A stretch of 64,000 nt of DNA from Sphingomonas sp. SORGH_AS_0879 (lineage in GTDB: Bacteria > Pseudomonadota > Alphaproteobacteria > Sphingomonadales > Sphingomonadaceae): positions 2,806,001 to 2,870,000 of the forward strand of contig NZ_JAUTBJ010000002.1 in NCBI RefSeq assembly GCF_030819175.1, in the 5' to 3' direction. This document shows positions 37,128-46,860 of this stretch, piece after piece (the stretch's first letter is position 1; every line of letters starts with the position of its first letter). The notes under the pieces were generated by a model. The model was not told the DNA's origin. It ran no database searches and worked only from the letters and a program-made list of their open reading frames with translations. The translations under genes were made by a program, and so were the position numbers.

Positions 37128-38618
37128 TCACACAGCAGGGGCGAGCGTCCGCGCCACCGCATCGCGCCATCCCGCCACCAAGGGCGCGCGCGCCTGCTCG
37201 GTCATTGCGGGCTCGAAACATCGCTCGCGCGACCAGAGCCGCTCCAATTCGCCCAGCCCCGACCACAGCCCGATCGCCAGCCCGGCGTGAAAGGCCGCCC
37301 CACGCGCGGTCGTCTCCAGATCGGCGGGGCGCTCCACCGGCGTGTCGATCATGTTGGCGAGGAAACCGCAGAGCCAGTCGTTCGCGGCCATCCCGCCATC
37401 GACGCGCAGGATCGCGGGGCCCTCGCCCGCATCGGCCTTCATCGCCGCGACCAGGTCCATCGTCTGATAAGCGACGGACTCCAGCGCCGCACGCGCCAGA
37501 TGCGCCGCGCTGGCCCCCAGCGTCAGGCCATAGATCGCACCGCGCGCATCCGGCTGCCAATAGGGCGCTCCCATGCCGACGAATGCGGGGACCATATAGA
37601 CGCCGTGGCTGTCGGGCACCTGGGTCGCCAGATCGTCGGTCTGGCTGGCATGGGTGATGACGCCCAGCCCGTCGCGCAGCCACTTCACCGCCGCGCCCGC
37701 GACGAAGATCGATCCCTCCAGCGCATAGGTCGTCACGCCGTTCAGCCGATAGGCGGGCGTGGTCAGCAGCCGGTGGCGCGAGGCGACCGCCGTCTCGCCC
37801 GTATTGAGCAGCAGGAAACAGCCGGTGCCGTAGGTGGACTTGGCCATGCCATGCCGGAAACAGGCCTGTCCGAACAACGCCGCCTGCTGATCCCCCGCCA
37901 TCCCCGCAATCGGGATCGCCGCATCCAGCAGGTCGGGCACGGTGGTGCCATGGACATGCGCATTGTCATGGACCTGCGGCAGCATCGCCATGGGCACGCG
38001 CAACAGGCGGCAGAGGTCTGCGTCCCATTCGCCGCGATGAATGTCGAACAGCATCGTCCGGCTGGCATTGGTCGCGTCGGTCGCGTGCACCGCCCCGCCG
38101 GTCAGCCGCCAGAGCAGGAAGCTGTCGATCGTCCCAAAGGCCAGTTCGCCCCGCTCCGCTCGTTCGCGCGCGCCATCGACATGGTCGAGCAGCCAGGCGA
38201 GCTTGGTCGCGGAGAAATAGGGATCGATCAGCAACCCGGTCCGCTCGCGCACCAGTTCCTCCGCCCCATCGGCCTTGAGGGTCTGGCAAAGAGCGGTGCC
38301 GCGCCGATCCTGCCAGACGATCGCCCGGTGGATCGGCGCGCCCGTGGCCCGGTCCCAGACCAGGACCGTCTCCCGCTGGTTGGTGATGCCGATCGCGGCT
38401 ATCCCGGCGGCCCCGACGCCGCTTTCGGCGATGGCCCGGCGCGCGGTGGCGAGCACGTCGCGCCATATGTCCTCCGGGTCATGCTCGACCCAGCCGCGTT
38501 CGGGATAATGCTGCGCGAATTCGGTCTGGGCGATGGCGACGCGACGTGCCGTGCGGTCGAAGACGATGCTGCGGGTGGAGGTCGTCCCCTGATCGATAAC
38601 CAGAATATGCGACGCCAT
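37128..38618 (-). CDS. glpK: Glycerol kinase
   Basis: Phosphorylates glycerol to glycerol 3-phosphate; FGGY kinase of 496 residues. It starts [17 protein letters not shown] and contains [65 protein letters not shown] and [18 protein letters not shown] precedes the ATG. It is divergent from glpD, 77 bases apart, giving kinase plus dehydrogenase for glycerol breakdown; no glpF facilitator is present in the window. Confidence 0.97.
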   Translation of the reverse strand: MASHILVIDQGTTSTRSIVFDRTARRVAIAQTEFAQHYPERGWVEHDPEDIWRDVLATARRAIAESGVGAAGIAAIGITNQRETVLVWDRATGAPIHRAIVWQDRRGTALCQTLKADGAEELVRERTGLLIDPYFSATKLAWLLDHVDGARERAERGELAFGTIDSFLLWRLTGGAVHATDATNASRTMLFDIHRGEWDADLCRLLRVPMAMLPQVHDNAHVHGTTVPDLLDAAIPIAGMAGDQQAALFGQACFRHGMAKSTYGTGCFLLLNTGETAVASRHRLLTTPAYRLNGVTTYALEGSIFVAGAAVKWLRDGLGVITHASQTDDLATQVPDSHGVYMVPAFVGMGAPYWQPDARGAIYGLTLGASAAHLARAALESVAYQTMDLVAAMKADAGEGPAILRVDGGMAANDWLCGFLANMIDTPVERPADLETTARGAAFHAGLAIGLWSGLGELERLWSRERCFEPAMTEQARAPLVAGWRDAVARTLAPAV

Positions 38619-38695
38619 CGCTGACCCCTCCTGTCGTTTTCGCTTATGCCCGGCATGGTGTAGCCTTGCCGCCGTAAAGGATAGGGACAGGCGGC

Positions 38696-40204
38696 ATGGC
38701 GGACCAGAGCGAAGAGACGGTCGATCTGCTGATCGTCGGCGGCGGGATCAACGGGTCCGGGATCGCCCGCGATGCCGCCGGGCGCGGCCTGTCCGTCCTG
38801 CTGGTCGAGCAGGAGGATCTGGCCAGCCACACCTCCTCCGCCTCGACCAAGCTGATCCATGGCGGGCTGCGCTATCTGGAATATGGTGAGTTCCGCCTGG
38901 TGCGAGAGGCGCTGATCGAGCGCGAAAGGCTGTTGGCGATCGCCCCGCACATCATCTGGCCGCTGTCCTTCGTCCTGCCGCAGAACCGCTCGCCGCGCCC
39001 TGCCTGGATGGTCCGCCTGGGGCTGTTCCTCTACGATCATCTGGGCGGCCGGGTTCGTCTGCCGGGAACACGGACGATCCGGCTCGACCGGTCGCCGCTG
39101 GGCACCGGACTTTCCGCGCGGACCGGCAAGGCGTTCGTCTATTCGGACTGCTGGGTCGAGGACAGCCGCCTGGTCGTCCTCAACGCGCTCGACGCGGCGG
39201 AGCATGGCGCAAGGATCGAGACCCGAACCCGCCTGATCGAGGCACGGCGAGAGGGTGGCGGCTGGATCGCGACGATCGAGGGAGAAGGCGGCCTCCGCAC
39301 GGTTCGGGCCCGCATCCTGGTCAACGCATCGGGCCCCTGGGTCGTCGATGTGATCGGGCGGACGCACGGTACGCGAAGGGATCGCGGCGTGCGGCTGGTC
39401 AAAGGCAGCCATATCGTCGTGCCGCGCCTCTATGACGGCGAACATGCCTTCATGCTCCAGAATGACGATCGGCGGATCGTCTTCGCCATCCCCTATGAGG
39501 GCCGCTTCACGCTGGTCGGCACCACCGACCAGCCCTGGACCGAGGCTCCGGCCAAGGCATCGATCAGCGCGGGCGAAACCACCTATCTGCTCGACACCAT
39601 CAACCGCTATTTCACCGTGAAGACCGGCGAGGCGGACATCGTGTGGAGCTATGCCGGTATCCGCCCGCTCTACGACGATCACGCCGCCGACGCCTCGGCC
39701 GTGACGCGCGACTATGTCCTCGACCTCGATATCGGTCCGGCGGGTGAGGATCATGCGCCGATGCTCAACATATTCGGCGGCAAGATCACTACCTATCGCA
39801 AGCTGGCCGAACATGCGCTGTCCGAACTCGCCCCCTTCCTGCGCCAAGCGGGCGGCGACTGGACGGCGGGGGCGGCCCTGCCCGGCGGCGACATGGCGGA
39901 TGCGGATTTCGAGCATTTCCTCAGTGAGCTACAGGCTAAATGTCCCGTCCTGCCGCCCGGCCTTTTGCGACGGCTGGCGCGCGCCTATGGGACGCGGGTC
40001 GCCGACCTGCTGGGTACGGCGCAGACCGTGGCGGACCTGGGGCCCGATCTGGGCGGCGGCCTATATGGCGCAGAAGTCGATTATCTGGTCCGCGTCGAAT
40101 GGGCGCGGACGGCGGAGGACATTCTCTATCGCCGAAGCAAGCTGGGCCTGCATGTTCCACATGGCACGGTCGAGTGCCTGACGGAGTATCTCACCGCCGG
40201 ATAG
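38696..40204 (+). CDS. glpD: Glycerol-3-phosphate dehydrogenase (FAD)
   Basis: Oxidises glycerol 3-phosphate to dihydroxyacetone phosphate and passes electrons to quinone at the membrane. The FAD site is [22 protein letters not shown]. Other family segments are [30 protein letters not shown], the [10 protein letters not shown] strand, [16 protein letters not shown] and [15 protein letters not shown]. The 502-residue length is normal. Divergent from glpK, with a shared 77-base regulatory region. Confidence 0.97.
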   Translation: MADQSEETVDLLIVGGGINGSGIARDAAGRGLSVLLVEQEDLASHTSSASTKLIHGGLRYLEYGEFRLVREALIERERLLAIAPHIIWPLSFVLPQNRSPRPAWMVRLGLFLYDHLGGRVRLPGTRTIRLDRSPLGTGLSARTGKAFVYSDCWVEDSRLVVLNALDAAEHGARIETRTRLIEARREGGGWIATIEGEGGLRTVRARILVNASGPWVVDVIGRTHGTRRDRGVRLVKGSHIVVPRLYDGEHAFMLQNDDRRIVFAIPYEGRFTLVGTTDQPWTEAPAKASISAGETTYLLDTINRYFTVKTGEADIVWSYAGIRPLYDDHAADASAVTRDYVLDLDIGPAGEDHAPMLNIFGGKITTYRKLAEHALSELAPFLRQAGGDWTAGAALPGGDMADADFEHFLSELQAKCPVLPPGLLRRLARAYGTRVADLLGTAQTVADLGPDLGGGLYGAEVDYLVRVEWARTAEDILYRRSKLGLHVPHGTVECLTEYLTAG

Positions 40205-40266
40205 GCTCGCTCTGTCCGACGCAAATGCTTGACCGATATGCGTCGACGCCGCCAATAATGGTCGTG

Positions 40267-41022
40267 ATGGACAATACACCCACGACGCAGGACCGCCTCT
40301 ACCGGGAACTGGCCCGCACGCTGATCGCCGAACTGGTCGAAGGCCGCTATCCGGTCGGGACGCGCATGCCCGCCGAGCGCGAGCTGGCGGCGCGCTTCGA
40401 CGTCAGCCGTCCGGTCATCCGGGAAGCGCTGATCGCGTTGGAGGTACAGGGTTTTATCGAAGTCCGCATCGGTTCCGGCGCGCATGTCGTCGCCCTGCCC
40501 GGCCAAGGCGAAACCCCCGATTTTGACGTGTCCGCCATGGAAGTCGCCGAGGCGCGCCTGTTGTTCGAACCCGAATCGGCAGCACTCGCCGCGTCGCAGA
40601 TCACCGATGCCGAACTGGACGAACTTGCCGCGCTGGTCGACGCGATCGAGAAGGAGAATAACGAGGTCGGTGGCGCTTTTCGGGCCGACCGCGCCTTCCA
40701 CACGCTGATCGCGCGGGTCACCCGGAACAGCGCCATTCTGGAAACGATCGACCGGCTGTGGGAACAGCGGGAACGATCGGCGGAAAGCGCTTTGCTCGAT
40801 GCCAAGGTGCGCGCCATCGACGTGCGTCCCATCGTCGAGCATCACGCCGCCATTCTGGAAGCGCTGCGGGCGCGGAACTCGCTGGCCGCGCGTGCTGCGA
40901 TGCAACGGCATCTGACGGCGGCGCTCGAAGGCCTGCTGATCGCCAGCGAAGCCCGCGCGGTCGCCGAAGTGAGACAGGCGCTCGCGGCGAAGCGCGATCG
41001 AACCGCGCATCTGAAAATCTGA
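40267..41022 (+). CDS. FadR/GntR family transcriptional regulator
   Basis: A 251-residue regulator. The N-terminal winged helix-turn-helix has LIAELVEGRYPVGTRMPAERELAARFDVSRPVIREALIALEVQGFI, and the C-terminal all-helical FCD ligand domain has MEVAEARLLFEPESAALAA, FHTLIARVTRNSAIL and HHAAILEALRARN. Start codons at 40258 and 40267 are both possible; neither has a clear Shine-Dalgarno. A TTGACC / AATAAT pair just upstream suggests a near-leaderless message at 40267. FCD regulators usually bind sugar acids or related metabolites. The downstream TonB receptor/GH89 locus is a likelier target than glp genes. Confidence 0.88.
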   Translation: MDNTPTTQDRLYRELARTLIAELVEGRYPVGTRMPAERELAARFDVSRPVIREALIALEVQGFIEVRIGSGAHVVALPGQGETPDFDVSAMEVAEARLLFEPESAALAASQITDAELDELAALVDAIEKENNEVGGAFRADRAFHTLIARVTRNSAILETIDRLWEQRERSAESALLDAKVRAIDVRPIVEHHAAILEALRARNSLAARAAMQRHLTAALEGLLIASEARAVAEVRQALAAKRDRTAHLKI

Positions 41023-41179
41023 TCCGCCGGCTTGACCGAAGCCGAAGGACACGCACCCTCCATCGATCCGGCTTGTTGGGGCGAGCGGGTGTCGCCCCAT
41101 GGCGTGGCGATTCGCTCGCGACGTCGGACGCCCGCGAGCCGCCATATCGCCACGACGACGCGATCAGCCGCACAGCCCA

Positions 41180-41194
41180 ATTGGCCGAACCAAT
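41180..41194. promoter_or_regulatory. Inverted repeat ATTGG-N5-CCAAT
   Basis: A short perfect dyad ATTGG CCGAA CCAAT lies in a cluster of further CCAAT/ATTGG copies between 41178 and 41225, just downstream of the FadR-type gene. It could be an operator for that regulator. No consensus is known to me that matches exactly. Confidence 0.3.
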
Positions 41195-41287
41195 AGTAGC
41201 AATACCAATTGAGACTCAGCATTGGTCGTGGTTCCGATAGGATGGCAAACAATTACGTGGGATGGGTCATCATCAGGACTTTCGGGC

Positions 41288-41303
41288 GTATAGCGCTACC
41301 ATG
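41288..41303. promoter_or_regulatory. LacI-type operator-like sequence (TAGCGCTA core)
   Basis: The core TAGCGCTA (41291-41298) continues on the right as ACCAT, so the right half matches the TGGTAGCGCTACCA-type operators seen before sugar-uptake TonB receptors; the left half is degenerate. A LacI-family repressor gene is not in the window. Confidence 0.35.
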
Positions 41304-41402
41304 AAAAAATCTTCACATTCATCATCCCATTGAACAAAAACGATAAAATCGGGGTGCGCATTGTCCCGACCAATTTTGTGGCGAAACCGATTGTCGCCCC
41401 GT

Positions 41403-41427
41403 TGACATGCATGACCATTCCATGTCA
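41403..41427. promoter_or_regulatory. Inverted repeat TGACATG-N11-CATGTCA
   Basis: A perfect 7-base dyad with 11-base spacing. It overlaps a TTGACA that could serve as a -35 element, though no good -10 follows at 16-18 bases. Position about 300 bases before the receptor start suits an operator. Confidence 0.35.
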
Positions 41428-41720
41428 CCGATAAGACCATAAGATAACAACACCGTGATGCAGGAAGAAACTTTCGGTCTTTCGACCGCGATCGGCGCAC
41501 ATGACCCATAGGTCGGGCGGCGGGCGCAGCGATGGACTTCGGAAGGGTTCCGCGTCCTGACGCAGCAGAAGTGACGGCCCATCCCGATCCGCGAACGCCA
41601 CCGCGTTCCGGTCGATGACGGCCCCTGCCTGCCCGACGGTCACGCACGCCCTATCCACAAAAGTCTCGGGGAAGCCCGGCGCGATCTGCTTCGCGTCGGG
41701 ATCAGAGGGAGGGAATGAGC

Positions 41721-44495
41721 ATGACGATCTCACCGCGCAAGGACGTGTCGCGTCTCCGGCGCAAGCGGTTGCTTCAGACGACGGCGTTTACGGCGGCCTG
41801 GATGGCCTCGGCGATGATCGCGACGCCAGCCCTGGCGCAGACTGCCGCCGCCACGACCGCCGCCACCGTTACCGCCGATACCGGACAGGCGACGCCGCAG
41901 GTCGATACGGCGGGCGACGCCAGCCAGAGCGAGATTACCGTCACCGGCTATCGCCAGAGCATCGCCTCCGCGCTGGCCGCCAAGCGCAACGACATCCGCA
42001 TCACCGACGGCATCTCGTCGGAGGATATCGGCAAGTTTCCCGCCCAGAACGTGACCGAGGCGATCCAGCGGATCGCGGGTGTCCAGATGTCCAACATCAA
42101 CGGGCGCGGCTCGACGATCAGCATCCGTGGCCTGGGCCCGCAATATGCGCGCACCACGATCAACGGCCAGACCTTCGCCAGCGCCGACTTCAAGGACGGC
42201 TTCCGCTACGACATCATCCAGACCGATCTGGCGAGCGCGATCCAAGTCATCAAGTCGCCGACCGCCGACATGGACACGGGCGGCCTGGCGGGCACCGTCA
42301 ACATCGATACGGTCAAGCCGCTCGCCTATAAGGGCCCCAGCTTCATCGCGGGGGTGAAGGCCTATCATTCCGACTATCGCGGCGGCGTCACGCCCAAGGT
42401 CAATGCCGCCTATATCAAGCGCTTCGCCAACGACACGATCGGCGTCATGCTGGATGTCGGCTATCAGAAGCTGAAGGATCGCGGCGACTATCTGTTCATC
42501 AAGAACTGGTATCAGCCGGGCGCGGTGGCGGGCGCCCCCGATGCGCAGGTGCCCGGCAATCTCCGCTACCGCCGGATCGACCGCGATACCGAGCAACTGA
42601 TGGGCAGCGGCGCGATCCAGTGGAAGCCGCAGGACAATTTCGAGGTCCTGCTGCAAGGTGAATATTCGCGTGACCACACCCGTTACGATACGCGCCAGAT
42701 GGTCTTCGGCCGCTGGGCGGCCTCGGCGGTGACGGTCAACAGCACCGCCAACGGCGTCGCCGACAAGATTTCGATCAGCAACTTCAACGTCGACAACAAC
42801 GACCAGCCCGAACTGCGCAAACTCCAGACCCAGGCCTATACCGGCACCGTCAACTGGAGCCCGACCGATACCACGCATATCAAGGCGATCGGCCATTATA
42901 CCCAGGGTGACGCCAAGCTGTACGAATGGGCGACGATCGACGAGGTCCGCTTCGCGAACGGCGGCACGCTCGACATTTCCGATCCGTTCAACGTCAAGTG
43001 GAACACCGCCAGCCTGACCGACGGATCGATCTACAATATGGCGAACCGCACCTGGTACGCCTTTGTCGACGGCGCGACGCATATCCAGTCGGCGCGTGAC
43101 CGCGCGATCCAGACCGACCTGACCCAGGATCTCGACTTCCACGGGATCAAGGCGCTGGTCTTCGGCGCGAAATATCACCATGAGAGCTTCGACACCAAGG
43201 CCTATCGCCACGACCGCGACGCCGATGTCAGCGATCCCGTGACCTATCCCGAATTCGCCTGGATTCCCGACCTGTCGAAGACCGGCGTGCTGGTGAACGA
43301 CTTCCTGGGCGGATCGATGGCGATCCCGGGCAGCTTCCTGTCGGTCAATGCGCCGCTGTGGCAGCAGATCCTGCGCGACAAGGGGATCAGTGTGCCCGAC
43401 ACGCCCGACTGGCCCAACACCTATCGCGTCGACCGTTACATTCCGGCGGTCTATGCGATGGCGAATATCGACGGCACGCTCTTCAACCTGCCGGTGCGCG
43501 GCAATGTCGGCGTCCGCTACGAGCACACCCACCAGAACGTCACCAGCAGCCTGACCAACGGCACCGACAGCAACGCGACGCTGCTCGGCCAGCAGCATGT
43601 CGTGCAGGATTATGGCAACGTCCTGCCCAGCGCCAGCTTCGCACTGGACCTGACGCCGCGCCTGGTCGCCCGCATCGCCGCCGCCAAGGTGCTGGTCCGC
43701 CCGCTGCTCAACAGCCAGACGCAGATGGCCGACACCATCACCCGCGTCACCACCAGCCTGCGCCCCAGCGTCTCCGTCGCGCAAGGCGAGAGCCGCCTGA
43801 AGCCGCTGACCGCCAACCAGTTGGATCTCAGCCTGGAATTCTACCACGGCAAGGGCAATTCGATCAGCGTCGCGGGCTTCTACAAGGCGGTGAAGAACGG
43901 CACCTTCACGCAATTCTACTGCCCCGGCTCGTTCGACGGGGTGGCGCTGAACGGCGTGGTCAGCGATTGCCAGTCGGCGGACCTGAAGACCGATTACAGC
44001 TTCAGCCGGGTGCTCAACGACGACCGGGTCATCCATATCAAGGGCGTGGAATTCTCGGCCTCGCAGAATTTCGATGCCATCCTGCCGGTCAAGGGCTTCG
44101 GCGCGGTCGGCAACGTCACCGTGGTCGATACCGATGCCAGCGCGATCGGCACCGGCTTCAACCTGCGCGACCTGTCCAAGCTGACCTGGAACCTGACGCC
44201 CTATTGGGAAAACGAGATGTTCAGCGTGCGGCTGTCGGTCAATCACCGCAGCTCCTATGTCCAGGACGCGGCGTCGAGCTTCTTCGTCAATGGCGGCCTG
44301 ACCCATGTGGTCCGTCCGCGCACCCAGATGGACCTGGCGCTGGGCTTCAATCCACTGAGCTATCTCAGCTTCACGGCGGGCATCATCAACCTCAACAACA
44401 CCCATGAGGATGCCTATCAGACCAATGCCGACACCTTCCAGTTGGCCAGCCGGACGGGTCGCACCTTCTACCTCTCGGCCTCGACGAGGTTCTGA
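41721..44495 (+). CDS. TonB-dependent receptor (TIGR01782-like), probable glycan uptake
   Basis: A 924-residue outer membrane transporter. A signal peptide ends near ATPALAQT. The plug domain has ITVTGYRQSIASALAAKRND, DGISSEDIGKFPAQNVTEAIQRIAGVQ and SIRGLGPQYARTTINGQ, typical of the Xanthomonas/Caulobacter sugar-receptor type. The beta barrel ends in an aromatic residue (LSASTRF). I use the ATG at 41721, seven bases after GGAGGG; the ATG at 41715 lies too close to it. It precedes genes for alpha-N-acetylglucosaminidase and an acetyltransferase, so it probably imports GlcNAc-containing oligosaccharides. A strong terminator follows, with some readthrough likely. Confidence 0.93.
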   Translation: MTISPRKDVSRLRRKRLLQTTAFTAAWMASAMIATPALAQTAAATTAATVTADTGQATPQVDTAGDASQSEITVTGYRQSIASALAAKRNDIRITDGISSEDIGKFPAQNVTEAIQRIAGVQMSNINGRGSTISIRGLGPQYARTTINGQTFASADFKDGFRYDIIQTDLASAIQVIKSPTADMDTGGLAGTVNIDTVKPLAYKGPSFIAGVKAYHSDYRGGVTPKVNAAYIKRFANDTIGVMLDVGYQKLKDRGDYLFIKNWYQPGAVAGAPDAQVPGNLRYRRIDRDTEQLMGSGAIQWKPQDNFEVLLQGEYSRDHTRYDTRQMVFGRWAASAVTVNSTANGVADKISISNFNVDNNDQPELRKLQTQAYTGTVNWSPTDTTHIKAIGHYTQGDAKLYEWATIDEVRFANGGTLDISDPFNVKWNTASLTDGSIYNMANRTWYAFVDGATHIQSARDRAIQTDLTQDLDFHGIKALVFGAKYHHESFDTKAYRHDRDADVSDPVTYPEFAWIPDLSKTGVLVNDFLGGSMAIPGSFLSVNAPLWQQILRDKGISVPDTPDWPNTYRVDRYIPAVYAMANIDGTLFNLPVRGNVGVRYEHTHQNVTSSLTNGTDSNATLLGQQHVVQDYGNVLPSASFALDLTPRLVARIAAAKVLVRPLLNSQTQMADTITRVTTSLRPSVSVAQGESRLKPLTANQLDLSLEFYHGKGNSISVAGFYKAVKNGTFTQFYCPGSFDGVALNGVVSDCQSADLKTDYSFSRVLNDDRVIHIKGVEFSASQNFDAILPVKGFGAVGNVTVVDTDASAIGTGFNLRDLSKLTWNLTPYWENEMFSVRLSVNHRSSYVQDAASSFFVNGGLTHVVRPRTQMDLALGFNPLSYLSFTAGIINLNNTHEDAYQTNADTFQLASRTGRTFYLSASTRF

Positions 44496-44506
44496 CCTCC
44501 CCACTG

Positions 44507-44547
44507 AAGGGCGGACCGCCGTGCGGGCCGGTCCGCCCTTCCCTTTT
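44507..44547 (+). terminator. Strong hairpin after the TonB receptor
   Basis: AAGGGCGGACCG (44507-44518) and its exact inverse (44529-44540) form a 12-base perfect stem with a 10-base loop, followed by CCCTTTTC. It separates the receptor from the downstream glycosidase and may lower, not abolish, downstream expression. Confidence 0.75.
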
Positions 44548-44565
44548 CGACATTTGCCGGGGACA

Positions 44566-46860
44566 ATGCTGTCCGTGATGACCTCTTCCAAAGCGCTGGG
44601 CCTGATCGGCACCCTGTTTCTCACCGCGTCCGTCGCCCATGCGCAGGCGGATGGCGGTCAGGCCGCCCGGGCGGCGCTGCAAAGGCTGGGCGTGCCGGAA
44701 CGGCAGGTGGCGGTGACGATCCAGTCCTCCCCTACCCCCCGTTACCGGGTGCGGGTGGATCATGATCGCCTGACCGTCCAGGCCTCCTCGCCTGTGGCCG
44801 CCATACGCGGGGTCGCCGCGACCTTGCAGGCGGAGGGGCGGCTGTCGATCAGTTGGGAGGGCCGGCGCGTCGGCCCGATGACCGGGCTGGCCGCGCGGGA
44901 CAGCGGCTGGGTCTCCTCGCCCTTCGGCTTTCGCGCCTATCTGAACACCTGCACCTATGGCTATACCACGCCCTGGTGGGGCTGGCCCCGCTGGGTGCGG
45001 GAGATCGATGACATGGCGGTGCACGGCGTCGACATGCCGCTCGCCATGGAGGGGCAGGATTATGTCTGGCGCAAGCTATGGCGCGAACAGGGCCTGAGCG
45101 AAGCGCAGATCGCGCGGCATTTCTCCGGTCCCGCCTTCCTGCCGTGGCAGCGCATGGGCAATATCGAGGGGTATCGGGCGCCCCTGCCGACCGGGTGGAT
45201 CGACAAGAAGCACGACCTGCAAAAGCATATCCTCGCCCGGATGCGCGATCTGGGCATGACCCCGATCCTGCCCGCCTTCGCCGGTTACGTGCCCAAGGCC
45301 TTTGCCGAGGCGCATCCGAAAGCACGCATCTACAAGATGCGGTCCTGGGAGGGGTTCGAGGGGACCTATTGGCTCGACCCGTCCGATCCGCTCTTCGCGC
45401 CGCTCGCCCGGCGGTTCCTGGAACTCTACACCGCCGAGTACGGGCCGGGGCGATATTATCTGGCCGATGCCTTCAACGAGATGGTGCCGCCGATTGCCGA
45501 GGACGGCAGTGATACCGCCCATGCCTCTTACGGCGATGCGACCGCCAACACCCCCGCACTCGACGCCGCGACCAAGGCGGCGGCACTGCCCCGCGAGGTT
45601 CGCGACGCCCGGCTGGCCGCCTATGGCCAGCGTCTTTATGCCGCGATCGCCGCCGCCGCGCCGGGGGCGACCTGGGTCATGCAGGGCTGGCTGTTCGGCG
45701 CGGACAAGAAATTCTGGACGCCCGACGCCATCGCCGCTTTCCTCAAAGACGTGCCCGACGAGAAGATGCTGATCCTCGACATCGGCAATGACCGCTATCC
45801 CGGCATCTGGAAAACCACCAAGGGCTTCGACGGCAAGAATTGGGTCTATGGCTATGTCCATAATTATGGCGGCAGCAACCCGGTCTATGGCGCGCCCGAT
45901 TTCTACCGCCGCGACGTGGCGGCGCTGTTCACCGACCCGGCGCGCGGGAATGTGCGCGGGTTCGGCATGTTCCCGGAAGGGCTGCACAGCAACAGCCTGG
46001 TCTATGACTATGCCTATGACGTCGCATGGCCGGGCGGCGACATGGCGCTTGGCCCCTGGCTGAGCCGTTACGCCGCCGCGCGCTATGGCCGCAGCGACCC
46101 GGCGATGGTCGCGGCGTGGCAGGATGTGGTCGCGGGCGCCTATGACGTGCGCTACTGGACCCCGCGCTGGTGGAACGAACGGGCGGGCGCGTACCTCTTC
46201 TTCAAGCGCCCCGCCGCCGACGCACCGACCTATCCCGCCGAACCGGGCGACCGCGCGAAACTGCGTGCCGGGATCGAGGCGATGCTGAAACTCGCGCCCG
46301 CTTATAGTCAGAGCCCACTCTACCGCTACGATCTGGTCGACCTGACCCGCCATGCCGCCAGCCTGTCGCTGGACGACAGCGTCAAGGCCGCCGTCGCCGC
46401 CTATCAAAAGGGAGACGTCGCCGCCGGGGACCGGGCGACGGTGCGGATCAAGGCGCTGGCACTCGCCATCGACCATCTGATCGGCGGGCAACAGGAAAGC
46501 CTGGCCAGTTGGATCGCCGATGCGCGAGCCTATGGCGACACCCCTGCTGAAAAGACTGCCTATGAACAGAACGCCAAGGCGCAGGTGACGATCTGGGGCG
46601 GGCGCGGCCATCTGGGCGATTATGCGTCCAAGGCCTGGACGGGCATGTATGCGCACTATTACCTGCCGCGCTGGACCCGCTATCTGACCGAGGCCCGCGC
46701 CGCCGCCCTGGCCAGGCGGCCCGTCGACGATGCCGCCTTCACCGCGAAGCTGCTCGACTGGGAAAAGGCGTGGGTCGCCGATCCCCGCCCCTATAAGGCC
46801 AGCGCGCCTGCCGATCCGGTGGCCGAAGCCCGCGCCCTGATGACGGAGACCGACCGGTGA
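44566..46860 (+). CDS. GH89 alpha-N-acetylglucosaminidase (NAGLU-like)
   Basis: Exported glycosidase of 764 residues that removes terminal alpha-linked GlcNAc. Signal peptide ends near SVAHAQAD. A short N-terminal domain is followed by the catalytic barrel: FRAYLNTCTYGYTTPWWGWPRWVREIDDMA, PLAMEGQDYVWRKLW, LPWQRMGNIEGY, the catalytic-Glu segment YYLADAFNEMVPP, and GFGMFPEGLHSNSLVYDY. A C-terminal helical domain follows. These match human NAGLU and Clostridium GH89 enzymes. The start at 44566 is the first ATG before the signal peptide; the ribosome-binding site is poor. It is coupled by GTGA to the acetyltransferase gene. Confidence 0.9.
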   Translation: MLSVMTSSKALGLIGTLFLTASVAHAQADGGQAARAALQRLGVPERQVAVTIQSSPTPRYRVRVDHDRLTVQASSPVAAIRGVAATLQAEGRLSISWEGRRVGPMTGLAARDSGWVSSPFGFRAYLNTCTYGYTTPWWGWPRWVREIDDMAVHGVDMPLAMEGQDYVWRKLWREQGLSEAQIARHFSGPAFLPWQRMGNIEGYRAPLPTGWIDKKHDLQKHILARMRDLGMTPILPAFAGYVPKAFAEAHPKARIYKMRSWEGFEGTYWLDPSDPLFAPLARRFLELYTAEYGPGRYYLADAFNEMVPPIAEDGSDTAHASYGDATANTPALDAATKAAALPREVRDARLAAYGQRLYAAIAAAAPGATWVMQGWLFGADKKFWTPDAIAAFLKDVPDEKMLILDIGNDRYPGIWKTTKGFDGKNWVYGYVHNYGGSNPVYGAPDFYRRDVAALFTDPARGNVRGFGMFPEGLHSNSLVYDYAYDVAWPGGDMALGPWLSRYAAARYGRSDPAMVAAWQDVVAGAYDVRYWTPRWWNERAGAYLFFKRPAADAPTYPAEPGDRAKLRAGIEAMLKLAPAYSQSPLYRYDLVDLTRHAASLSLDDSVKAAVAAYQKGDVAAGDRATVRIKALALAIDHLIGGQQESLASWIADARAYGDTPAEKTAYEQNAKAQVTIWGGRGHLGDYASKAWTGMYAHYYLPRWTRYLTEARAAALARRPVDDAAFTAKLLDWEKAWVADPRPYKASAPADPVAEARALMTETDR

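Larger units (their letters stand above)
41023..41720 (+). other. Large regulatory intergenic region upstream of the TonB receptor
   Basis: Nearly 700 bases without a convincing gene. The part from about 41270 to 41470 is clearly richer in A+T than its surroundings, as expected for a control region. Several inverted repeats are listed separately. Short frames here on both strands lack family features. A long untranslated leader for the receiver of 200 bases or more is possible. No confident -35/-10 pair was found. Confidence 0.6.

Noticed and set aside
38619..38695. A GlpR-type operator between glpK and glpD
   Set aside because: TTTTCGCTT near 38636 recalls half of a DeoR-family site, but I see no matching second half and no glpR gene in the window.
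41273..41647. Minus-strand frame of 124 codons in the large intergenic region
   Set aside because: No ribosome-binding site, no domain, and an abrupt composition change within the frame; more likely a control region.
41730..44624. A 964-codon open frame antisense to the TonB receptor
   Set aside because: High-GC coding sequence leaves the complementary frame open by codon bias. The translation is a low-complexity Arg/Gly/Ala/Asp mixture without domains, and the opposite strand has a full receptor with signal peptide and ribosome-binding site.
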